Made by a program: the position numbers and the translations under genes
The notes under the pieces: model-generated
What the model saw: only the letters and a program-made list of their open reading frames with translations
Database searches by the model: none
Told to the model about the DNA's origin: nothing
Shown: one piece after another, positions 55,065 to 64,000 of the stretch
Layout: each line of letters opens with the position of its first letter
How positions within the stretch are numbered: the stretch's first letter is position 1
NCBI GenBank assembly: GCA_026182355.1
Contig: JAPFBL010000596.1
Coordinates: 62,001 to 126,000, forward strand
Direction: 5' to 3'
From: Hermatobates lingyangjiaoensis
Taxonomy: Eukaryota; Arthropoda; Insecta; Hemiptera; Hermatobatidae
DNA length: 64,000 nt

Positions 55065-55097
55065 GTAAGTGCCCTTCTTTTAATTCATTCCTATGAG

Positions 55098-55099
<2 letters not shown>

Positions 55100-55132
<33 letters not shown>

Positions 55133-55565
55133 TAAAAGAAACGGTCCAGCGGACTTTTTTTAAAATAAAATAAATTCAAAACGAAGAAAACACACAGAAA
55201 AGGTGCGAAGAGCGAAGAGTCCCGCAGGAAGACAGGTACCGCCCTGTCTTCCTGCGGGACTCTTCGCACCTCCTGATGACGACGATGGTCGAAATATCGA
55301 TGTGAGTTATGTCTGTGTGTTTCCTTCGTTTTGAATTTATTTTATATATATATATATATATATATATTGGTATAAATAGGCAGCAGATCTTCTTTTAAAC
55401 AAGTATCATTAAAATTAACCGCAGTCTCGGCATTCACGATCTTAAGACGTGGCCAACTCGTTTTCCAGTTGAACCCTGTTAGCAGGAGGTTAGTTCGTAG
55501 GATCGAATCTCTCAGTCTTAAGATCGTGAATGCCGAGACTGCGGTTAATTTTAATGATATATATA
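55100..55565. mobile_element. PLE palindrome (AUAU family) and ORF fragment pair
   Basis: 55130-55345: an inverted pair with plus core 55273-55298 (CUGAUGA, one base, stem GAC/GUC, GAAA, AUAU then C) and (TA)n on both sides. 55370-55560: inverted pieces coding on the minus strand for a segment ending near LLP, joined at gttagcaggaggttag, also between TA runs. Confidence 0.8.
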
Positions 55566-55569
55566 TATG

Positions 55570-56296
55570 TTTTTTCTTTTATTTTTAACTTATATATTCA
55601 TATTCATATTTTTTTTATCATTTCCTTTTTTATAATTTTTAATTTATAATTTTATCTATTGTTTTTACTTTCTCCGCTCTCCGACGTTTAGTGCCTAGCT
55701 CCTTTTTTACGCTTGTGCTGCTCTCATCGGTTGACTCTTTATTGCTTCATTTGCGCTCCGTTCTTCGACGTGGGGAGATCTCTCTCACTTCGTCCTCTCT
55801 TCTAGTCTACTCTCCTGATGACGAACAACAGTTCGAAATATTGAATTCTGTAAGTTTTCTTTTTAGTCTCTTTTCTGTGTCGTGCTTTGTGTAATTTAAA
55901 GTTATATATATATATATAAATGAAAAAAGACAACATATAGAAGAAGCGAGACAACTTACTGGATCGATATTTCGAACTGAAGTTCGTCGTCAGGGAGAGA
56001 GTAGAAGGGAAGAAGAAGAGGTGCGTGCGTTCACTTGTACCGGCAGAGAGCGACTCATATATAGAGTACCGGCAGAGAGCGATATATATATATATATATA
56101 TATAACTTGAAAATGCTCAAAACACGACAGGTCTCCAACCATCGCTTCACAATTGCGCCGCTTAGTGTCCCTATCTCGACTCTCCTGATGACGATGTTCA
56201 ACTGAAAATTAGAGACAGTAAGTTTGTTTGTTCCTTAGTTCTGTGTTTGTGATTCATCGTGAAATGTATGTTGTCCTTTTGGATCGTTTTCCTGTT

Positions 56297-56330
<34 letters not shown>
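55570..56330. mobile_element. PLE pieces, AUAU and AATT families
   Basis: Plus core at 55815-55841 (CUGAUGA, one base, stem GAAC/GUUC, GAAA, AUAU then U) with GTAAGT at 55850. A minus core of a sister family lies at about 55961-55993. 56110-56300 is a single AATT-family copy ending gttttcctgtttac then (TA)n. Confidence 0.8.
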
Positions 56331-56335
<5 letters not shown>

Positions 56336-56519
56336 AAATGAAGACTTGGTCTGATCAAACTAACCTGCACTTGACCTATAGTTTATTACTGTCATACACT
56401 CTGAACAGGACTTTAAAGTAATGTGTACATAAAATAATATAAGCTTATGAAGTTTTAAAGTTGTCGTCAAATTAGAAATAGAGAGAGATTAAGTACATCA
56501 TCGAAAAAACTATTCGTAA

Positions 56520-57288
56520 AATATATATATATATAGTTTAATATAGAGAAATCAAAAGAACACACTTACAGTCTCTAATTTTCGGTTTGAACCGTCTTCA
56601 GGAGAGAAAGAGAGATTTTTATTTCTCTATGTTTCTTTGTCTATATTGAACTATATTTGTCCGTTTTGGATCGTATTTCCAACGAAAAAGTATATATATA
56701 TGAAATGGGAAAACAAGACTAATATCTTTCAACCGTAACAAGCGGTCTTCGTCAGAGTCAAAAACACAACTGGTTTTTTTTTTCAGTTGGAAAGAAGAAC
56801 TGTCACTTCCTTCCCACTCACCCCACCTCTTCCCCCCTCCCCCCGCCCATCCATCCATCCGTACCTTCAGTTGTCAATGGAACTGAGACCTAGTAGTATT
56901 TGTAATTTTCTTTGTTTAGTTTATTTATTTAACTGATGTTTATTTATGTATTAAACCTGATGGCGACGTATGAATGTTGAAAGCTTATTTATTAGTGTAA
57001 GGTTGAATATACATTTAGATCATGTTATTAAATTTCTTTCGTTCATTGGACCTATTTACTTGGAAATGTCATTGGCGAATCAGATTTCTAGTTACCTACT
57101 ACAATAAGGAAAATACCCAGGCGGTTAGAATCTGTTAACAAAAAGGTCGTGAATGCAGAAACTGCGATCATTTTCAATAAAATATGTAACAAGCGGTCTT
57201 CGTCGAGTTAGCTTTTTGACTCTGACGAAAAAAGTTACGGTTGAAAGATCTTAGTCTTTTTTTCCCCATTTCATATTATGGTTTGATC

Positions 57289-57329
<41 letters not shown>

Positions 57330-57330
57330 T
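56520..57330. mobile_element. PLE fragments of several families
   Basis: 56535-56690: AATT family with most of the centre deleted. 56700-56775: AGATCT family, inverse core. 57060-57190: ORF start copy related to 15342 (one frameshift). 57185-57290: AGATCT-family right arm ending in (TA)n. Confidence 0.7.
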
Positions 57331-57476
57331 GTTTTCTATGAGATGTATGGGGAGAGAGGATATATGATTCGTTGAAATGGTGACCAATAAGGGACTAGAG
57401 TTAGTAGGTCCATACGTGCGGTCCCAGTTACCCTCTGCCCAGCGAAGACTCCGTTATTCCGCCAATGGGTATAGAG

Positions 57477-58338
57477 CAGGGGTGGGGAACCTTTCTTGGA
57501 GTAAAGGCCATTTTAGCACCGTCCACTTCCCCAAAAGGCCACCAAGAATAGATAAGCAAATTCTTATATAATAGTTATATTGTAACATACTTGATCTATC
57601 ATTATATTACTAGATCAGTACATCTAAATCTGTTTTGCATCTTTCAAAAGATTTAGTAGTGTCCTTACTGCCTTCGTTTATTACAGTGTTTCCCAAACTT
57701 TTTCGAGCGACCGCCCCCTTGGGTCCGTAAACCTATACTCAACACTCCTCAATAATCAGAATCTTAGACTAAATAACGAAATGAGTAACATTTTAATAAT
57801 TAAATTAATATAATGACTAATCGAATATTTATTTATAATCCAATATATGTATTGTTTCATAGCATATTTATGCAGAAGAATTAACACACAATAAAAGAAA
57901 TTTAGATGAGAATATCCTTTTAACATAAAAATAAATTATCAAAACAAATAATGTTAAGAAACCTTTTCTTAGAAGTTTACATGTGGTGTTTTCACTTAAA
58001 TTTAGAAATTATATTGCATGAATATTTTCAATTTATGGAAATAGAATCCCAACTCCTTTTTGCATTAGCGCCCCCCGATATCAAAGCATCGCCCACTTTG
58101 GGAAACACTGGTTTATTACATTTGTTAACCCAAGAAAATTATTTTCCATAAGCTTAGACTTTTCAAGAAATGATTAATGAATAGTTTTCTTCCTAAATGC
58201 CAGATTTTTTTTTGTCTTTATTACCATAATTGTAATTCTTTATATTTTGAAACATATTTTTCAACAAACTGTAGAAGGCCACATTTCACGGTTCAAACGG
58301 CCACATGCGGCCTTAAGGCCGCGGGTTCCTCACGCCTG
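57477..58338. mobile_element. hAT-type element, TSD gtatagag, with a nested hAT
   Basis: Exact gtatagag at 57469-57476 and 58339-58346. Ends caggggtggggaacc and ggttcctcacgcctg. A second hAT sits inside (57684-58110). Confidence 0.92.
57684..58110. mobile_element. hAT-type MITE, 427 bp, TSD gtttatta
   Basis: Exact gtttatta on both sides; ends cagtgtttcccaaac and tttgggaaacactg. Same family as 27955-28385, opposite orientation. Confidence 0.93.
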
Positions 58339-58639
58339 GTATAGAGGTTAGACAGTCCCTCTGTGATATAAGATTATTGGCAGAAAACATTAGCCTCACC
58401 ATGCATTGAACTCCTGTTCCCTTTCTATTATTGTTTTTTGTGGTGGTTGGGTGTTGGTTTTGTCTATTATCTGCTTCAAAAATTGAATTTATTTTAATTG
58501 AATAATGTCGAGTGTCGACATGTTTTAATCAAGAGGGACTGTGCAACCTCTACCCCCATTGACATGAACACAAATGAGAGTATCAGTCAGTCATGATATC
58601 AAAGTTACAAACTGTGTGTTGAGAGTAATGATACGAACA

Positions 58640-58690
58640 CAGTTACAATCTTTAATTTTCTGTTGAACTGTTATCAGGAGAGTAGAGACA
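58640..58690 (-). mobile_element. Short AATT-family PLE remnant
   Basis: ttaattttctgttgaactg then ttatcaggagag, the inverse core with mutations (GAAA read as GAAA, CTGATAA), 60 bases upstream of the SP-RING exon. Confidence 0.5.
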
Positions 58691-58752
58691 TTGTTTTGTA
58701 TAGACAAAAATGTTTCAATTTTAAATCATTAATTAATTTTTTTTGTTTTCAG

Positions 58753-58987
58753 TTAAAGAAAAATTAGCCGAAGATAAAGACTGTGAAATAGCGACTACTT
58801 CACTGCGAGTTAGTTTACTTTGTCCTTTGGGGAAGATGAGAATGAAACTGCCTGCCCGTTCATCAATGTGTTCCCATCTTCAGTGTTTCGATGCTTTTTT
58901 ATTTCTTCAAATGAATGAGAAAAGGCCGACTTGGTCCTGTCCCGTTTGTGACAAGTCCATCTCATTTGAATCACTTGTTATTGATGG
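58753..58987 (+). CDS. PIAS: PIAS catalytic SP-RING exon
   Basis: This 235-base exon codes for the SP-RING (Siz/PIAS RING) that binds the SUMO E2 Ubc9. It begins [20 protein letters not shown], continues [13 protein letters not shown], and has the zinc-binding pattern C-x-H in MCSHLQCFD and C-x-x-C in WSCPVCDK. The Trp before the CxxC is present, as is the following LVIDG. The Cys often seen before this motif (PCRA in flies and vertebrates) is Ala here (PARS), but it is not a core zinc ligand. The acceptor is ttttgttttcag; the donor GTAAGA starts at 58988. Two bases (GG) carry to the next exon. Confidence 0.97.
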
Positions 58988-59280
58988 GTAAGATTGTTTA
59001 TTTTTACACTTGTTGTTAGCGTGCTTGCCGTCAGGTGGATGACGATTGGGGGGGGAGTAAGACAGGTGTCTGTACTCATTAAAAATATCTATTACTAGGA
59101 AACAATTCCATTAATAATTAATATTATTTATTAATAATTAATTATTAATAATAATTAGTACTCTAATAATTAATTATGTATGAAGACATAATTAATGTCA
59201 TAATAATAGCCTCAGTTTAGGCTAAAAGCATAAACAGAACTTTCCTCTAGCACTCGTGAAGATTTAGGCTACCAGTTGGT

Positions 59281-59440
59281 CCAGGGTAGTCCAGTGGCTT
59301 GCATGCTCGCCCATGGACTGGTAGGTCTGGAGTTCAATACCACTCTGACCCTAGATTTTTTTCATGTGAGAGGTAAATATGCCGGTCGGTCAGTCCCGAG
59401 CCTGTATAATGTCAGGTACTCTTTAAAATATCCGTACTCA
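59281..59440 (+). repeat. SINE-like copy
   Basis: cagggtagtccagtggcttg and ggagttcaataccactctg resemble box A and box B; the tail has cagtcccgagcctgtataat. Confidence 0.6.
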
Positions 59441-59460
59441 AAATACTCATGAATTTGATG

Positions 59461-60240
59461 CTAGGTTATCTTAGTGGTTAACATACTCGCCTCTGGGGTG
59501 GTTGTCCGGGGGTTCGATCCCCATCTGGCACGCGATGTATTCACACGGGAGGTGAGTAAATGTGAGTACGCCGTCCCTCGTGTAAATGTTAAGCCATTGG
59601 TCCCGAGCCTGTACGATGTCAGATACTCGTTAAAGATCGTTACTCGAAGTGCACTTGAGTTAGGGAAAATTTGAGTCTAGGTTATCTTAGTGGTTAACGT
59701 ACTCGCCTCTGGGGTGGTAGTCCGAGGTTCGATCCCCACCTGGCACTCGATGTATTTACGCGGGAGGTGAATAAATGTGAGTACGCCGTCCCTCGTGTAA
59801 ATGTTAAGCCATTTGTCCCGAGCCTGTACGTTGTCAGATACTCGTTAAAGATCGTTACTCGAAGTGCACTTGAGTTAGGGAAGATTTGAGGCTAGGTTAT
59901 CTTAGTGGTTAACGTACTCGCCTCTGGGGTGGTAGTCCGGGGTTCGATCCCCACCTGGCACTCGATGTATTTACGCGGGAGGTGAATAAATGTGAGTACG
60001 CCGTCCCTCGTGTAAATGTTAAGCCGTCGCTCCCGAGCCTGTACGATGTCAGATACTCGTTAAAGATCGTTACTCGAAGTGCACTTGAGTTAGGGAAAAT
60101 TTGAGTCTAGGTTATCTTAGTGGTTAACGTACTCGCCTCTGGTGTGGTAGTCCGTGGTTCGATCTCCACCTAGCACTAAATGTATTCACTCGGGAGGTGA
60201 ATAAATGTGAGTATGTCGTCCCTCCTGTAAATCTTAAGCC
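59461..60240 (+). repeat. Tandem array of tRNA-derived SINEs, 215-bp unit
   Basis: Units start near 59461, 59677, 59892 and 60107 with ctaggttatcttagtggtta (box A region) and ggttcgatccccacctggc (box B). The fourth is broken by the insertion at 60241 and resumes at 60732. Each unit has the whole body: tgtgagtacgccgtccctcg and gagcctgtacgatgtcagat. Confidence 0.93.
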
Positions 60241-60731
60241 TGTCTTGATTTGTATTCATGTATTTCAACCTTTCGGCCACTCCATGATACAAAGCACTAC
60301 AGATCGATGCTTTTTTACGTGAGACCCTTTCGCCACTTGAGGGAGTCCACGACAGCCTTACCGAAGCAAGGCCGCGCTGAAGTCCGTCAAGTGCCCAAGG
60401 TGGACCTCGCAGAGGCGGGTCCCACGATACCACATCACACAAAAAGACTAATACGCCTAATTACAATTGCAGGCTTTAAGCCATGAAGATGAGCCTTGCC
60501 CTTTTTATAGGTCATGATCTATTCCAGAGTTAACCATGCCGGGGTACTGGATATCCCCTCAGTGGCATGACTTAACTATTAACATCTATTACATTAACTT
60601 TGCTCATCACGGTGTAATGCGTTGACTTTCTTTCTTTTGGCCAATTTCATATATGAAGTCCAGGAAACATTTTAGGTTGTCTTCCTTTATCAATTGTCGA
60701 TACATTTGTTCAACGAATAGTCTCGACTGGG
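60241..60731. mobile_element. 491-bp insertion with a 12-bp TSD
   Basis: aaatcttaagcc is duplicated at 60229-60240 and 60732-60743. The insert contains caagtgcccaaggtggacct and gcagaggcggg, matching the 206-bp repeat at 865-2450. The long TSD points to a retroposed element. Class unknown. Confidence 0.8.
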
Positions 60732-60850
60732 AAATCTTAAGCCGTCGGTCCCGAGTCTGTACGACGTCAGATATTCTTTAAAGATCGTTACTCGAAATGC
60801 ACTTGAGTTAGCCAAAATTTATGACTCCCAGTGTAGAATCAGCAATCAAA
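60732..60850 (+). repeat. Remainder of the fourth SINE unit
   Basis: Continues cgtcggtcccgagtctgtac to acttgagttagcc and a tail with gtgtagaatcag. Confidence 0.8.
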
Positions 60851-60949
60851 CAAAAACAGAGACATGATCACTACTGGGGAACGGTATAACGAAAAAACAA
60901 AATAGACGGACTTTCAATGAAGATTCGATCAATCTTGATTGTTAAATAC

Positions 60950-61060
60950 ATGCATATTGTTAGTGCCACAGAGGTTAGTAAATAAGATATTATTATCAAC
61001 CGTCATGCCTCGTCTATCGCTGGTGAAGTCGCCCGACCGGTTTCGCAATGGCTGCATCAT
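60950..61060. mobile_element. Remnant of the ACCGGT palindrome family
   Basis: Contains ccacagaggttagtaaat and cgcccgaccggtttcgcaa, similar to 44440-44650 but lacking the second arm. Confidence 0.5.
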
Positions 61061-61250
61061 TCATTGTGTTTGATATCACAAAGGATCAATGTTTGAGTTG
61101 TGTATGTGCCTTTGTGAGACTGCCATTCCTACCTAACCTGGACTAGCAGTTCTGTGTCACAGACACTAGCGGGGAAGCATGCTAACCAGACCATCTTGAA
61201 TCATAATAAATAAAAAAAAAATAGTTAATATTTTGTTTTAAATGTTGCAG

Positions 61251-61371
61251 ATACTTTAATGAGATACTATCAAATGGTTCGTTACCTTCTACAGAACACG
61301 ATATTCAACTTCATAAAGACGGCACTTGGTCGTGCAACAGTGTCAATGGAGACGAAATGAAATCATCGGAG
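61251..61371 (+). CDS. PIAS: PIAS exon after the SP-RING
   Basis: One base completes Gly, then 40 codons: YFNEILSNG, then HDIQLHKDGTW and EMKSSE. PIAS proteins have (Y/L)F.EIL and (E/D)IQ...DGTW here, directly after the SP-RING. The acceptor is aatgttgcag and the donor GTAACA at 61372. The exon ends in phase 0. The SUMO-interacting motif and Ser-rich tail must be coded beyond 64000, since no further exon was seen in the last 2.6 kb. Confidence 0.94.
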
Positions 61372-61404
61372 GTAACAGTTTTTATTTATGTTATTTCGTA
61401 AAAA

Positions 61405-61830
61405 AAAATTGGAGTGAGTGGTCGACACTCATCTTTAATTATAAAACTGGTGATACACTTTATAAAAAAAAATTGGAGTGGTCGACACTCATCTTTAATT
61501 ATAAAACTGGTGATACACTATTTATACTGGTGTATAAATATTAAACTGGTGATACATATTTATATTCATTATAAAAATTGGAGTGGTCGATACTCAGCTT
61601 TAATGATCAAACGAATCAATTTAAAAAAAAAATTGGAGTAGTCGGCAATCAACTTTAATTATAAAACTGCTGATGCACTTTATAAAAGAAACTTGGAGTG
61701 GTCGACATTCAACTTTAATTATAAAACTGCTGATGTATTTTATAAAAGAATATTGGAATAGTTGACACTAAACTTTAATTATAAAACTGCTGATGTACTT
61801 TATAAAAGAAAATTGGACTGGTCGACTAAA
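61405..61830 (+). repeat. Tandem repeat, ~62-70 bp unit
   Basis: Six to seven units with ttggagtggtcgacactc and tttaattataaaactg, starting 35 bases after the PIAS donor. Confidence 0.9.
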
Positions 61831-62100
61831 CGCGTTTTGAACACTTAGTGTTCTTCAGGTTTATATCTGCACTGTTGAGTATGTTATGGCAGCTTCCTAA
61901 AGGGAAGTTTTTCCAGGTCTGTCCCTGTTGTGTAGATACAACAGTGTAGATATACACCAACACCCTCAACAGTGTAGATATAAATTGAAGAAGAATACTA
62001 GGTGTTTGAAACGCATTGTTAGTTTTTAACATAATTTTGTGGAGATGTATTTTTTTTTTTAAATTCCCCCATCATGAGTAAATACTACACTATAACAGAG
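61829..62100. mobile_element. PLE pair, ACGCGT family, diverged
   Basis: A minus core (cgttttgaacacttagtgtt, then cttcag) at about 61832-61858 and a plus core near 61987-62020 (gaagaagaatactaggtgtt, GAAA, ACGCAT) face away from each other; the flank gtaaatactacac matches 15690. Confidence 0.65.
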
Positions 62101-62216
62101 ACTACAAGTAATGAATGCACTTTATTTCGATGTATGGTTGAAAATTGAATTATTTTATCACCATCTGTCAAGTTAGTACCAATGAGATTTATTAGTGACC
62201 CTTTTTAAGTGTAATA

Positions 62217-63388
62217 CAGTAAACCCTTGCTAGTTCGCGGTTCAGTTTTTGTGGGTTCAGTGTTTCGCGGAGTCCTGAAATGTTCAATTAAAAATTAAAA
62301 AAAAAATATAAAAAAATATTCAACTGTAATTGCAGTAAAAAATAAAAAAAAATACAACTCGTAATGAAAAAGTATAGTAGTTAGTATTAGAGAAGAAAAT
62401 ATACAGGATTCTTCTTGTACGATCGAGAAACAACCAGTGACTTGCTGGGTCAAAATATATTCCACGGCATTAAATTAAAGGTTAATAAAAGCTATTAAAA
62501 AATATTCAGTAAAGATTACAAATTAATGAAAAATATTGAAACATAATCAATTGTAACAAGAGAATAATAAAAATAACAAAAAATAGTCCTTTTTATATAT
62601 AAATTAAAATAAAGGATAGTTACGAATTTTTTTATTTTATTTAATTGCATTATTATTTACTGTACAATAAATTATGGGTATAATTCTCTCTCTTTTTCTC
62701 TCTTAGAGTCGGTAAAGACGTAATTTTTTTTAATATTTCTTTTTTTTTTTTAGTTCAGTATTTAGTAAGGTCAGGATTCTCTCTCTCTCTTTGGAAAGGT
62801 TGTTGTTTGAGCTTTAGAGCAGGGGTGTCCAACCTTTTTCGTCATAAGGGCCATAATTGTCAATTCAGTAGCACCGAGGGCCGCAAGATACATATTTTTA
62901 CTGTCCAAAAACAATATGAATATGGACATGTATTCACAGAAAGAGTAATAAAGTAAAGCTAACTAAACACAATGCAAAAAAAAACAGTATGTAATATATA
63001 TATTTATTGCTACTTAGCTACCAGTAAATTTAATGTGATGCTTGATGTTGTTTTTCGTTACATAACTTATTTATATTCGGCTGGAAGCTAGTTGTCGCTA
63101 ATCGGAGAATAGAACAGAGATTTTCTGTTTTATACTTGTTTGATTTTCACTTTTTGCACAAAAATTTACAGTTAAACTACAATCTAAGATCTGCAGAATA
63201 CAAGTTTTAGTAACGGATTATATTTAATGTAATCGGCTATCAAGGGCCGCATTTAACTCTTTTGAGGGCCGCGGGTTGTGCACCCCTGCTTTAGAGGCTT
63301 TTTATAAAGGCGTGTCCATTATTCGCGGATTTTCGCTTTTCGCGGGTGTCTTCGTTCTCCTTTATCCGCAAGAAGTGAGGGTTTACTG
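62217..63388. mobile_element. Pogo/Tigger-like element, TA target, with nested hAT
   Basis: Inverted ends cagtaaacccttgc and gtgagggtttactg with TA on each side. Near the ends gttcgcgg and ttcgcgg-type motifs repeat. No transposase ORF remains. Confidence 0.8.
62820..63288. mobile_element. hAT-type MITE, 469 bp, TSD ctttagag
   Basis: Exact ctttagag at 62812-62819 and 63289-63296; ends caggggtgtccaacc and ggttgtgcacccctg. Confidence 0.93.
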
Positions 63389-63562
63389 TATTTACCTATT
63401 ACAATGGTGAAAATAGAAAAAAAAATCATGCATTTTGTATATTAAGGCAATATTTGAATGGAGTTTTAATACTCAGGAGTTATGCGAGCAGGTATTGTGT
63501 GGTATTTATTTATTCATGATAGTGTGGAAATTATACTACGACTTCACCACAAGGAATTTATT

Positions 63563-63990
63563 TTACGACGCGTTTCGAACACTTTTTTTTATTATTAGAG
63601 GTTGACTATAGCACTGCGTCTTAAAAACTATTGTACTTCCCCCTTCTGTGCTAAAAGTACCCCAGCAGTTAGCTTCAACACCTCCAAGAAGCTCAGCACT
63701 TTTGCTGGGTCCATTGTACTTACCCCTCTTCTGTACTACAGTACCCCAGTTAGCTTCAACGCTTCCAAGAAGCTCAGCACTTTTGCTGGGTCCAGCGGTA
63801 AAAGTTTTTCTATGGTTTTGTTGAGTATCCCGAAGCACCTGCCTCTCTACAGCAAAGTTGCCTTACAAGTTATCAGCAGGTGTAACGGTGTTTCTTCCTC
63901 TTTGCAGAATCTGCACAAACCATCATTGATAATGTCCATTCAGGCTTCCTATGTTTTGGGAGAAAGTAACTTCCTTTCTTCTTCTTCGGA
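63563..63990 (-). pseudogene. LINE 3' end with an 81-bp internal duplication
   Basis: Minus sense resembles 35688-36060: a C..C...ET..H.L...C region then LPLDPAKVLSFLEALKLT. The PAKVLSFLE segment is present twice, 81 bases (27 codons) apart, with substitutions. The right part runs to the window edge. Confidence 0.6.
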
Positions 63991-64000
63991 TACTTAGGTG

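Larger units (their letters stand above)
52435..55095 (+). repeat. Tandem duplication, copy 2 (contains PIAS exon)
   Basis: See copy 1. Small substitutions and a longer minisatellite distinguish it. The exon and its immediate flanks are identical between copies. Confidence 0.9.

Noticed and set aside
54946..55131. 61-codon minus-strand ORF
   Set aside because: It is antisense to the second PIAS exon copy.
59461..60240. Cluster of tRNA genes
   Set aside because: Box A and box B are present but no acceptor stem or anticodon arm folds convincingly, and each head is fused to a constant SINE body.

Overview
This window is eukaryotic nuclear DNA, AT-rich and dominated by introns and transposable elements. 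The only host gene I can support is an ortholog of PIAS (E3 SUMO-protein ligase; Su(var)2-10 in Drosophila). It lies on the + strand and its exons run from 23918 to 61371. The coded sequence resembles insect and chelicerate PIAS (for example LTPQQATEIASNR and VEPKRPPRPVNV), so I infer an arthropod. I cannot name the species.

The nine PIAS exons carry the SAP domain, a proline-rich linker, the PINIT domain, the SP-RING and the start of the C-terminal part. Their lengths (179+160+151+137+102+150+91+235+121 = 1326 bases) give 442 codons with matching phases at every junction. The first coding exon and the C-terminal exons are outside the window or not found. The 91-base exon occurs twice, identical, at 50993 and 54974, inside a diverged tandem duplication. 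Exactly one copy must be used, because using both or neither gives an early stop.

Layout. 0-9 kb: tandem repeats, a hAT MITE, a SINE, and the first palindromic elements in (TA)n runs. 9-12 kb: plain AT-rich DNA. 12.4-15.1 kb: tandem repeats, including a 1.8 kb satellite full of AAGGTCA. 15-21 kb: Penelope-like element (PLE) pieces and a Helitron-type N-terminal ORF. 21.9-23.8 kb: a 48-bp minisatellite and a 600-bp CT tract ending just before the SAP exon. 24-26 kb: PLE palindromes. 26.8-39 kb: hAT, mariner and LINE remnants between PIAS exons. 39.9-57.3 kb: dense PLE palindromes, a 135-bp minisatellite array and the exon duplication. 57.4-64 kb: nested hAT and pogo-like elements, tandem tRNA-SINEs and a LINE 3' end.

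The most striking system is the PLE-derived palindromes. More than ten sequence families share one layout although their sequences differ: a hammerhead-ribozyme-like core (CUGANGA, hairpin, GAAA, a 4-6 base palindrome ending in U, then a non-G base), often a GTAAGT or GTGAGT splice-donor-like site or an ORF start just after it, and an end in a (TA)n run. In several families the ORF start codes for a ~55-residue N-terminal segment that breaks at the codons for YTNIY, exactly where (TA)n begins. On the other side of the core, four copies carry a GIY-YIG endonuclease fragment in the same orientation. Many copies are head-to-head inverted pairs between two (TA)n runs. This suggests priming of both target strands on the same (UA)n site of the RNA.
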